29,633 nt of DNA from CAZNYG01 sp964577205 (GTDB lineage: Bacteria; Elusimicrobiota; Endomicrobiia; Endomicrobiales; CAIRNS01), in assembly GCA_964577205.1 (NCBI GenBank), contig CAZNYG010000022.1, positions 1 through 29,633 on the forward strand, read 5' to 3'. Below the pieces are notes generated by a model. It had not been told where the DNA came from. It searched no databases and saw only the letters and a program-made list of their open reading frames with translations. Each line of letters begins with the position of its first letter. Within the stretch, counting starts at the first letter, position 1. A program made the translations under genes and the position numbers. Below are positions 8,601-15,500 of the stretch, piece after piece.

Positions 8601-8795
8601 CGGGCGGGTGACGTGCTTTTCCACCTCGGAGGCGGCGATGCCGCCGCGCAGGCGGGTGATTACGCTGACCTCCCCGAAATCCGCGTTGGGATAGAGTTCA
8701 ACGGGGATCCGGACGATACTGACCGCGGAGAACAGGATGATGGCGCAGACCATCATCAGCGTCGCGATAGGTTTCTTTATGCCTAATTCTATCAT
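5697..8795 (-). CDS. RND-family efflux transporter permease (AcrB/HAE1-like), subunit 1
   Basis: This 1,032-residue protein has the full RND duplication: TM1 (about 9-28), a periplasmic loop to about 330, TM2-6 (about 337-484), TM7 (about 522-538), a second periplasmic loop and TM8-12 (about 830-985). The TM4 signature is GIGNVMDNAIVILENI, with Asp400 kept and Asn401 at the second acidic position of AcrB. In TM10 (FGSVVYSSIILVEK) the Lys940 position is Tyr897 and the next residue is Ser. After TM12 there is a charged cytoplasmic tail of about 45 residues. The ATG at 8795-8793 has no good Shine-Dalgarno upstream, so the start is the least certain part. It sits between the adaptor gene and the second RND gene. 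It is clearly paralogous to, but strongly diverged from, the product of 2228-5407. Confidence 0.95.
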   Translation of the reverse strand: MIELGIKKPIATLMMVCAIILFSAVSIVRIPVELYPNADFGEVSVITRLRGGIAASEVEKHVTRPLEEAFSEINGLKEIISSSRESESTIVLRFHHNIDTDFIVIDVREKLAMVKHLLPKEVEKPIIAKFQQSDTPVMILSLGSDTLSSEKLREIAEDKIKEKIMRIAGVANVEVGGGRERKFLIELDNSRLASFRLPILQVVQRINLNNISISAGEITQNDEKFIIRATGEYKSIREIQNTGVAITPSGSVIRLKDIGTVRDSFYEPTSFARLNIRPVVSLYVQKESTANTITVSKEIEKLVKELRLLYPKDVIITIVKNDAEFIRKAISSLEESLVVGALLLAGILFLFMRNMRSIMIVVTTLPLSLLISVMFFYFSGLTFNVMTLSGLAMGIGNVMDNAIVILENISFHHLRRTFPDKRTMIVEGTRELALPILASTLTTMIVFLPLVFIEPEIRQMYVPFALTITFALVASVISTLIFLPPQCYRWQNNFEPDFMDWYRKLRHGYQRLLKFSFNRQKWIWAAVILLFAASIFVMSKRDSEFIDPGDINTFRVGIQFPPATRIEISNEIVKKMEKALIAYPVVDRVSSKVEKLHTFIEVRVKKDPEKFKSEFRKRFNEFSPAFVYFQESQSTGSSEMFVDFYGFDYEVLKQLAFASSGRLSQMKGLTDIKIRMREDEPEVNVKVEQDKVALFGLTTQYLGNVLHCQLRGLVATHYRAEGKQIETICRLIPGSVQSVKELPFLGLVSPSGDVLRLGQLGEIEEVKSTQEIWHKNKKRFIQISANRAQMGLTAAAEKITGVLKGVAFPKDYSFTISGDYEKTLRNRKQFALAIAMTVILIYLVLASLFESYTQPLLIMCALPLSIIGVAFSLWAFDKPISLGVWIGMMILFGSVVYSSIILVEKINTRRKGRANLLRVIFESCNERFRPEMITMLMKTLGLVPMVLSKDEAAAMWRSLGLTILFGTITGTLLTLLIVPVGYLTLEHYNDYLQKRIPEIKEQLRDMTRGIREFAVERYKAFRDRNKPMEEEL

Positions 8796-9056
8796 CGGAT
8801 GGCCCGTTGAAAACGCATGCTTTTTGTCATTGCCGGACTGTTAAGCGACACTATTGATCTACGTCTACGGTAGGCGCCGGCTTCAGCCGGTGCGCAGGCC
8901 TCGCGCTGAATGTTTAAAGGCAGTGAAAGCGGGCTGAAGTCCGCGCCTGTCTGTTTCAGCAGTTGCTCCGCGGTATGCGCGGGAGACAGGAAATCACCCT
9001 CGCCCCTTCGGGGAGAGGGCAGGGTGAGGGGGCAGAGGAGGACACCGGAGCGCCGG
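8796..9056. repeat. 261-bp spacer with three palindromes between RND and adaptor genes
   Basis: No protein-coding gene is seen. GCGCCGGCTTCAGCCGGTGC (8874-8893) and GCGGGCTGAAGTCCGC (8929-8944) are members of the GGCTTCAGCC palindrome family. A third hairpin has outer arms TCACCCT (8994-9000) and AGGGTGA (9021-9027) and inner arms CCCC/GGGG, with no U-tract. It resembles the C/G-rich repeats common between genes in many environmental bacteria. Confidence 0.7.
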
Positions 9057-10439
9057 CTACTGCTGAGAGTTCCCCGACGCTTCGCCGCCTTCTTCGGATG
9101 TCGGAGCGGACCCTTCCAGGTTAATGTTCTGGGGGTTGTTCTTGTCTGGTTCAGCTTCGGTGAACTTGACGCGTATGCCGTCGGAAAGCTGTCCCTGGGT
9201 CTCTATGATGACCTGTTCGTCGGGAAAAAGGCCGTCGTCAATGATGGTCTTCTGCGAGAGTTTCATACCCGGCTTGATCGTGCGCATCTCGACGGTGCCT
9301 TCCCCGGGGATGCGCGGGTCGGGCTTGACCAGCGGGACCAGGAACGTGGCGTCGCCGAGGGAGACGATGCTGTCCGACGGGATAATGATGGCGTTCGGCA
9401 CTTCCATCAGGTACACCAGGCCCCTGCCGAACATGCCCGAGCGGAGCGTCCCCTCGTTGTTCTCAACGCTTATCTTGATCGTGGTGGTGCGCGTGCGTTC
9501 CTTTACCGTCGGGGCGATCTCCGAGATCGTCCCGTAGAAGTCGCGGTTCTGGTAAGAATCGCAGTTGATCTTCACGCGCAGCCCGGTCTTCAGTTTATTA
9601 ACGTCCTTTTCAGGAACGTCCACCTCAAAGTTGGTCTGGCCGCCGCTGATGAACTTTGCCACGACGTCCTGCGGGGTGACGTAGTCGCCCGATTTGATGA
9701 TGACCTCGGCCAGCGTGCCTTCGGAAGGCGCCAGAAGGTTCGTTTTCGCGAGGTTGGACTGCGCCAGTTCAAGCTCGGACCGGGCGGCCTTCATGCGCGC
9801 CTCCGCCGATGCCGTCTCGTACTGCATTTCCTTGAACTTACTCTCGGAAACGGCCTTCATGCGGTACAGGTCTTCGTACACTTTCAGCCGCTGCGAAGCG
9901 GAATAATAGGCCGATTGTTCGCTGGAGAACTTGCTGCGGGCGAAATCCGCCTTGGTGAAGGCGTCTTTCGGGTCCAGCGAGCACACGGTCTGGCCCTTTT
10001 GCAGGCGGTCGCCTTCCTTGTAATTGTAAGAGGATATCACGCCGTCGATCTCGAAACGCATTTCGTTCTCGATCGCGCCCTTTATCGTGCCCATGACCAT
10101 GTACGTGTCGACGAAATTCTCGCGCCGTATCTTCTGGGTCTTCACCTGCACCATGTCCGGCCCTTCCACGGCCTTCTTTTCCGGGAAGAATACCTTATTG
10201 ATCACCACGATGCCGATGATCAGCGCGGCCACTACGCCCGCGGCCACTAACGCCTTGCGGGTAAGAAGCCACGGGAAATGATATTCCATGACCTCATGGT
10301 AGTGGGATGCTTTTTTTCTGAGCGGCGCGGCGAGACGGGATGCTTTTTTCAGCAGGGGGCTCAGCGCCGGTATGATCTTCTCCGTCAGAGAAGAGATGAA
10401 TTTCCAAGCGTTGTTCAACAGCCTTTTTATCACGTCCAA
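9057..10439 (-). CDS. RND efflux periplasmic adaptor (membrane-fusion protein, HlyD/AcrA-like)
   Basis: This 460-residue adaptor links the RND permease to the outer-membrane channel. I place the start at TTG 10439-10437 because GGAGG lies 7 nt upstream. A TTG at 10460 would include that ribosome site inside the gene. Residues about 63-85 form one transmembrane anchor. The periplasmic part follows family order: the first half of the lipoyl/barrel-sandwich domain (DGVISSYNYKEGDRLQKGQ), an alpha-hairpin with KVYEDLYRMKAVSESKFKE, the second lipoyl half (LLAPSEGTLAEVIIKSGDYV), a beta-barrel, and a membrane-proximal domain. The tail is Asn/Glu/Ser/Gly-rich and probably disordered. It is odd in having about 60 basic, amphipathic residues before the anchor, where AcrA-type proteins are usually short lipoproteins. 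It lies between the TolC-like and RND genes, as expected. Confidence 0.92.
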   Translation of the reverse strand: MDVIKRLLNNAWKFISSLTEKIIPALSPLLKKASRLAAPLRKKASHYHEVMEYHFPWLLTRKALVAAGVVAALIIGIVVINKVFFPEKKAVEGPDMVQVKTQKIRRENFVDTYMVMGTIKGAIENEMRFEIDGVISSYNYKEGDRLQKGQTVCSLDPKDAFTKADFARSKFSSEQSAYYSASQRLKVYEDLYRMKAVSESKFKEMQYETASAEARMKAARSELELAQSNLAKTNLLAPSEGTLAEVIIKSGDYVTPQDVVAKFISGGQTNFEVDVPEKDVNKLKTGLRVKINCDSYQNRDFYGTISEIAPTVKERTRTTTIKISVENNEGTLRSGMFGRGLVYLMEVPNAIIIPSDSIVSLGDATFLVPLVKPDPRIPGEGTVEMRTIKPGMKLSQKTIIDDGLFPDEQVIIETQGQLSDGIRVKFTEAEPDKNNPQNINLEGSAPTSEEGGEASGNSQQ

Positions 10440-10467
10440 GATAGATCCTCCAAGAAACAAGCTCGTC

Positions 10468-10681
10468 AGCTCATGAGCTCATAAGCTCATCAGCAACGAC
10501 AAACTCAAATGCTTTTTGCCTGGTTGTCATCCCCGAGTCTATCGGGGATCCATGAATCCAAAATTGTAAGCACCGGCTTCAGCCGGCGCTTAAGCCTTCA
10601 GCACGGGCTGAAGCCCGTGCGCTACCACACCACTATGCTGTTGTTTTGTCTTTTCCGCCTTTGCTTAAGAGCTCATGAGCT
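10468..10681. repeat. Intergenic block bounded by a 19-bp inverted repeat, with two REP-like palindromes
   Basis: AGCTCATGAGCTCATAAGC (10468-10486) pairs with 10663-10681 in inverse orientation with one mismatch. Inside are GCACCGGCTTCAGCCGGCGC (10570-10589) and GCACGGGCTGAAGCCCGTGC (10601-10620), arranged head to head. The block fills the TolC-adaptor spacer and no gene is seen in it. Confidence 0.78.
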
Positions 10682-10699
10682 TACGTGCTATGAGCCAAT

Positions 10700-12142
10700 C
10701 TATCTCAGCGGCATCAGCGTCAGCCGTTCAAGTTCGGCCACGGAGGCGTAATTGGCGTAGACGGAACGCGCGAAGGAAGAGATCGTTTCCGCGTACTTCC
10801 AGGCTTCCTCCATCAACTGCACCGTCGGGACTTCATAAAGGTCGTTCCGTTTCCGCGTCAGTTCAAGTTTGCGTTTCTTCAGCGTCATTTCCTTGCGCAG
10901 CGTGCGCGCGTTCCGGAGCGAGTTCGCGTACTCTCCGTACGCTTTCTGCACGGCTATAAGATTTTTACTGAGGACGTCGTTATACTCCGCCTGCGCCTGG
11001 TGAAAGTTCACTTTGCTTTCTTTCGCGTCAACGTAATAGCTCATGTCGTCGAAGAAAGAAAGTTTCGCCTCCAGCGAGCTGCTTTCTATGCGGGTTGAGA
11101 CGTCGGTAACGCTGGCGGGGGACGTCTTGTCGGAATTCTGGGTCACCTCGAACGAATTGCCCCACAGGCTCCAGTTCATCCGCCCCATGACGCTCCATAC
11201 GGTGGCCAGGTCCAGCGGCTCCGTGACGAAGGCTTCTCCGCTCTGCCCGTAAAAGCCTTCAACGGAGAACCGGGGAATGACCTTGGACCGGTTTATTTTC
11301 TTTTTCTCGTTGGCCATGCGGATCTGCAGCTGGTTGAGCTTCAGATCGACGTTGTTGATCGCGATGAAACCCGAACACTCCTCAAGGGTAAAGGTTATTT
11401 CAGGCACGTCGTCGGCAAGAGCTTCCGGCACGAGCGCGGGGATATTCTCCATGGAATCGACGTTCAGCAGCGTGAGCAGCTTCCTGATCGATATCTGCAG
11501 GTTCAGTTCGGAGGCTCTTAAAAGGTCTTCGACCCTGTCGCGGAAGTTCTCCGCTTCGATCAGGTCGAGTTCCGCGATCGCCTTCGCTTTATATTCGATG
11601 CGGACCTTGTTCTGCAGGCGGTCGACGTCGTCGAACGCCTTGCTGAGCGCGGCATACTCGGATTTCAGCGTAAGCATTTCATAGTAGGTCAGCTTTACGT
11701 TGAAGAAAAGCTCCTCGCGCGCCTTGGTGTAATTGTATTTTGAGGCGTCCACCATCATGCGGTCATAAGCATAAGCCGCGCGCAGCCGGCCGCCCTCGTA
11801 CAGGGAAAGAGAGCCGCGGAGCCCGATCTCCTCGGCTTCATAGGCATCGCCCTGAATGGTGACGGTGCTGATCTTTGTGTCGACGGTCTTGCCGCGGGTG
11901 AAGCGGCGCTGGGCGGTGATGAAGGGGAAAAAATTGCGCGCGGAACGGGACACTCTCACCTTGCCGAGGTTGATCTGTTCTTCGGCGACGGCGAGTTTCC
12001 GGTCCCGGGCCTCAGCGATCTTCAGGCAGGTGTCCAGATACTGGTCCGAAGCGGCGGCCAGGGAAGGCAAAAAAATGAACACAAAAAACAAAAAGAGTTT
12101 TTTGTGCTTTATGGTCAGCGAAGCGGTGCCGGGAAATCGCAT
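10700..12142 (-). CDS. TolC-family outer-membrane efflux protein
   Basis: This 480-residue protein forms the outer-membrane and periplasmic exit duct of the tripartite pump. Start ATG 12142-12140 gives a signal peptide (KHKKLFLFFVFIFLPSLAAAS, cleavage near AAA-S). A TTG at 12175 lies almost on the predicted transcription start and is unlikely. The Shine-Dalgarno is weak. The protein shows the duplicated OEP pattern. Long amphipathic helices (about 25-50, 110-235, 275-305, 380-470) are separated by beta segments such as LRGSLSLYEGGRLRAAY and RFSVEGFYG. The first-half signature RLQNKVRIEYKAKAIAELDLIEAEN fits TolC-type proteins. It is the first gene of the minus-strand unit, preceded by a strong promoter. 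Confidence 0.92.
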   Translation of the reverse strand: MRFPGTASLTIKHKKLFLFFVFIFLPSLAAASDQYLDTCLKIAEARDRKLAVAEEQINLGKVRVSRSARNFFPFITAQRRFTRGKTVDTKISTVTIQGDAYEAEEIGLRGSLSLYEGGRLRAAYAYDRMMVDASKYNYTKAREELFFNVKLTYYEMLTLKSEYAALSKAFDDVDRLQNKVRIEYKAKAIAELDLIEAENFRDRVEDLLRASELNLQISIRKLLTLLNVDSMENIPALVPEALADDVPEITFTLEECSGFIAINNVDLKLNQLQIRMANEKKKINRSKVIPRFSVEGFYGQSGEAFVTEPLDLATVWSVMGRMNWSLWGNSFEVTQNSDKTSPASVTDVSTRIESSSLEAKLSFFDDMSYYVDAKESKVNFHQAQAEYNDVLSKNLIAVQKAYGEYANSLRNARTLRKEMTLKKRKLELTRKRNDLYEVPTVQLMEEAWKYAETISSFARSVYANYASVAELERLTLMPLR

Positions 12143-12183
12143 AATTTGTTTTCTTTTCAGGCAGAAAAATAACAACCGTTACA

Positions 12184-12212
12184 AGTATACATGAAACCCC
12201 CATTTCTGTCAA
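12184..12212 (-). promoter_or_regulatory. Sigma70-type promoter for the efflux unit
   Basis: Read on the minus strand, there is a perfect -35 TTGACA (12212-12207), a 17-nt spacer and -10 TATACT (12189-12184). Transcription would start near 12177, giving a leader of about 35 nt before the TolC-like ATG. Confidence 0.85.
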
Positions 12213-12487
12213 TTGTTTTTTGAAAATTTGTTTTTTGGGATTATTCAGCACTATTCATGATTGGTACAGGAGCCGCGGTCCGGACGGGCAGCGTCAGCAG
12301 GCGGTACAGGTAATGGCTGCGTGTAACCCGGACGATCTGTCGTTTATACATCCCCGGCAGCGGGAGAAGGAATTGTCTGATTGGGCCACTGACGTTGCGC
12401 GCATGGTGTCCCGGGATCTTAATCGGGAATTTATAAATGCCGTTTTTCTTCAATTGCCTGCTTTTTCAACTTTTTCACAAATATTCC
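12213..12487. other. Region between divergent promoters; no confident gene
   Basis: The centre (about 12260-12420) is GC-richer than its AT-rich edges. Overlapping open frames exist on both strands: plus 12220-12531 (103 codons, running through the rightward promoter) and minus 12453-12241 (70 codons, TTG start). Neither has a good ribosome site, signal peptide or recognisable motif. It could hold operators, a small RNA or a decayed gene. I see no clear terminator. Confidence 0.4.
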
Positions 12488-12516
12488 TTGAGAAAACGAC
12501 AGTTGTACACTATTAT
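12488..12516 (+). promoter_or_regulatory. Sigma70-type promoter for the giant gene
   Basis: There is a -35 TTGAGA (12488-12493), a 17-nt spacer and a -10 TATTAT (12511-12516), in an AT-rich stretch. The predicted start near 12523 leaves a 5' leader of about 70 nt before ATG 12593. Confidence 0.78.
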
Positions 12517-12580
12517 ATTACTAAGGTTTAGAGCTTCCGGTTGTGTTTAAAACGAATTTTCAAACTTGTTTCTCCCTGGT

Positions 12581-12592
12581 AAGGAGGGTGTC
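12581..12592 (+). promoter_or_regulatory. Ribosome binding site fixing the start of the giant gene
   Basis: AAGGAGG (12581-12587) is followed by five bases and ATG 12593. This decides against the in-frame TTG at 12566, which would put the site inside the coding region. Confidence 0.88.
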
Positions 12593-15500
12593 ATGTTCGG
12601 GCCATTCTCACTTCTCTTCCGTCGTAAAACTCACGAAACCCCCCAACCCTTTACCATATTCCGATTCACCGAAAAACTGAAGAAAGGGATAGCTCTGTCC
12701 TTAACGGCCGCGCTGCTGATGAACGTTGCCGACTTGAGCGTCATCGCCGCGGAAACGCAGTATGACGATATGCAGAAGATCAAAAAAGACCGCGACGCTC
12801 AGATCGCGGTCTTTCGTCCGAACGGCGGCGTCAGCCCGGCGATGATGAACCAGCCGGTCAGTGTGGATAAGACGAACACGGTGAAGGTGGGCGGCCAGTC
12901 GATCGGTTACGCCGATCAGAAAGCGAAAAAAGTGTTCGTGGTCCAGCCCGACGGCAGTTTCAAGTTCGACAAAGCATACACAGACAAGATCTTCGGCGGT
13001 AAAAAAGACGACGGGAAAAAAGTTTCCACGCCCGCGCGCGGCAGCTACGAACAGCAGAAAGCGCGTATGGCTGCCGAATCAACAGCCGTAAAACCTCAGG
13101 CAGTTCCGTCCTCCGGACAGGGCCCGCAGGCGGCGCCTGCCGGCAAGCCGGACCTGAAGCTGGGTATAAGCGCCCCCAAAACGGATAAAGCGGCTGAGGC
13201 CCGGGCCGGGAACATTGAAACCGGACAGAAGAATGAGGGCGTTTCCGAGCACAAGGAAGGCAAAGAGGACATCGAAAAGCAGGCCGCGGCCGGCAAAAAG
13301 CTGGACGAGTCTGCCGATGTGGCGGTCGTGACACTGGCGCGGGTTCAGGAACTGAGCGCCAAACAGGGAGTCCGGCTGGTAGCGAAGTCTGTGCCGGAAA
13401 GCGGGCTGAACGAGGCGCTTAAGAAGGGCGCTGTCGTAGCGCACTTGAAAAACAAGCAGGGCGGCGCGGACATGTTCGCGGCGGTCAGCAACGACGGGAC
13501 GGTAACGTACGGGGCCAAAGACGGCAATGTGGTGACAACGACGCTCGCGCAGTTCCGTGACGGCGCGGGCGCGAACTACGAATGGACGGGGAAGGTGTTG
13601 CAGGGCGCGCAGGGCGCTGGGGACAGGGATTCGCTGGACGGCATCACGAAAACGGGGACCAAAGGCTTGTTCGATCAGCTGCTCCTGAAGAAGCTGGGAG
13701 CGCCTGGATCGGCAGTAAAAAAACAAGCCGTAGCCGCATCGGAGAAAGACACTTCCGCGGGCCAGGCCGCGAAGAACACGAAAACCGGCACGGCCGGCGT
13801 GGCGGGTGAGGCGCAAAAGGCGATCAGCACGGTGGCCGGCTGGCTGGAACAGTTCGCGAAAGCGGGCCTTGCCAAACAGCAGGAACTGCTGAAAGCGATG
13901 GGGCAAAAGCTGGGGATAGCCGCGTCGGAGCTGAAAAGCCTGACCGCGGACAAGGCAAAACAGATCATTTCCTATTTAAAGGGCCAGGGCGAAAAAGTCA
14001 TCAACTGCGCGGTTGAATCGCTCAGCAAGATACTTACGCTGGGCCTGGTAAAACACTCAAAATCCGATGTCGCTTCAACGGCGATACTCGTTGATATATT
14101 AACAGGGAACTTCAACACCGGCGACAGCCAGATGCAGTTGAGTATGTACGCCATCCAGAAGGCCGGCAATACGTACGGCATCAACCTTAAAGGGTACGCC
14201 ACGGACATGGCCGGCCTTGCAAAACTGGCGGCGGCGGGCCCGGTAGTGGCGCATCTTGACCTTGGCGGCGGCCAGGGCCACTTTGTTGCCGTGACCGGTG
14301 TTAAGAACGGAATGGTGTACTACACCGATAAAGACAGCTCCGGCAAGCAGGTACAGAAGTCCATGTCCGCTGAAGAGTGGAGCAAATACTGGACAAAAAC
14401 AGCGATGTCGAGCGCGTCCGGGGTGACCGGCGTGCGCGAGATGTCCTCCAGCGAACTGCAGTCCGTGCGCGGAGCGGGTTTTTCCCGGGCTGCTCCCGCG
14501 ACGAATAACTGGGCAGGCAAGTACAGGAGTTCGGGCGCTCCTCAAAAAACTCCCGCCAGTTCATCAGCCTCAGAGGCATCCGCCGCAGCGGCCGCTCGCG
14601 CCCGCCAGGCTGCCGTAGAAGCTGCGAAGAGAGCCGCTGAAGAGGCGCGCCGCAGAGCGGAAGAGGCCCGCAGACGCGCTGAAGAGGCGCGCCGGAAAGC
14701 CGAAGAAGCTCGCCGGAAGGCTGAGGCCGCTTCAAGACAGAAAGCCGCGGAAGCCGCTGCAAGACAGCGGGCGCAGCAGGAAGCGAAGAAAAGCAAATCC
14801 TCGTCCAAAGTGTCCAAGCCCGGCGATCAGAAGATGCTGGTCCAGTATAAAGCCGATGTCAAAAATCCAAAGCCCGCGGTCAAATCTCCCGCCGCCGGCG
14901 GCGGGACAAAAGGCAAGCCCGTTCTCGCCCAGAAGAAGATCACAAAAACCGTCACCCAAAAAGTCGTGGTAAAGAGCACGGTTGATCAGGCGGCCCTGAA
15001 CAAATACAAAACAATGCTGAACAGTGTGGCCGCGCAGGAAGCGAAAGACGGGATAACGGCCGGAAAGGGGATCCCCGTAGCGCTGATCTCAGCGATGAGG
15101 ACCAATCCGGTCCTTGCCGCCAACATGTCCACGTCCAACAACGCGCTTATAAAATTCGCGTACAGCCAGCTTAAAAAAAGCGGCCTGATCGCCGCGGATA
15201 AGGCCGGCGCGGTCAGGACTGTCACGAAAACCATAGTCTTTACCGAGGGAGAATCTTCCGTCGTCAACACAGCGGACTTAAAAAAGCCTTCGAAAACGGC
15301 GGCTCCGTCAAAAATTGCCGTTGCCGGCGGCGGCGCGGTGAAGACGGTGGACACCGCCGCGCTGAACAAATACAAGGCGATGCTGGCGTCGGTGGCAGCG
15401 CAGGAACGCAAGGACGGGATAGTTCCGGGCAAGGGGACGCCGATTGCGTTGATCTCGGCGATGCGGACGAATCCCAACCTTGCCGCGCAGATGGCGAACT

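Noticed and set aside
8910..10250. Plus-strand open frame of 446 codons
   Set aside because: It is antisense to the adaptor gene and begins in a palindrome-rich spacer. There is no coherent domain pattern.
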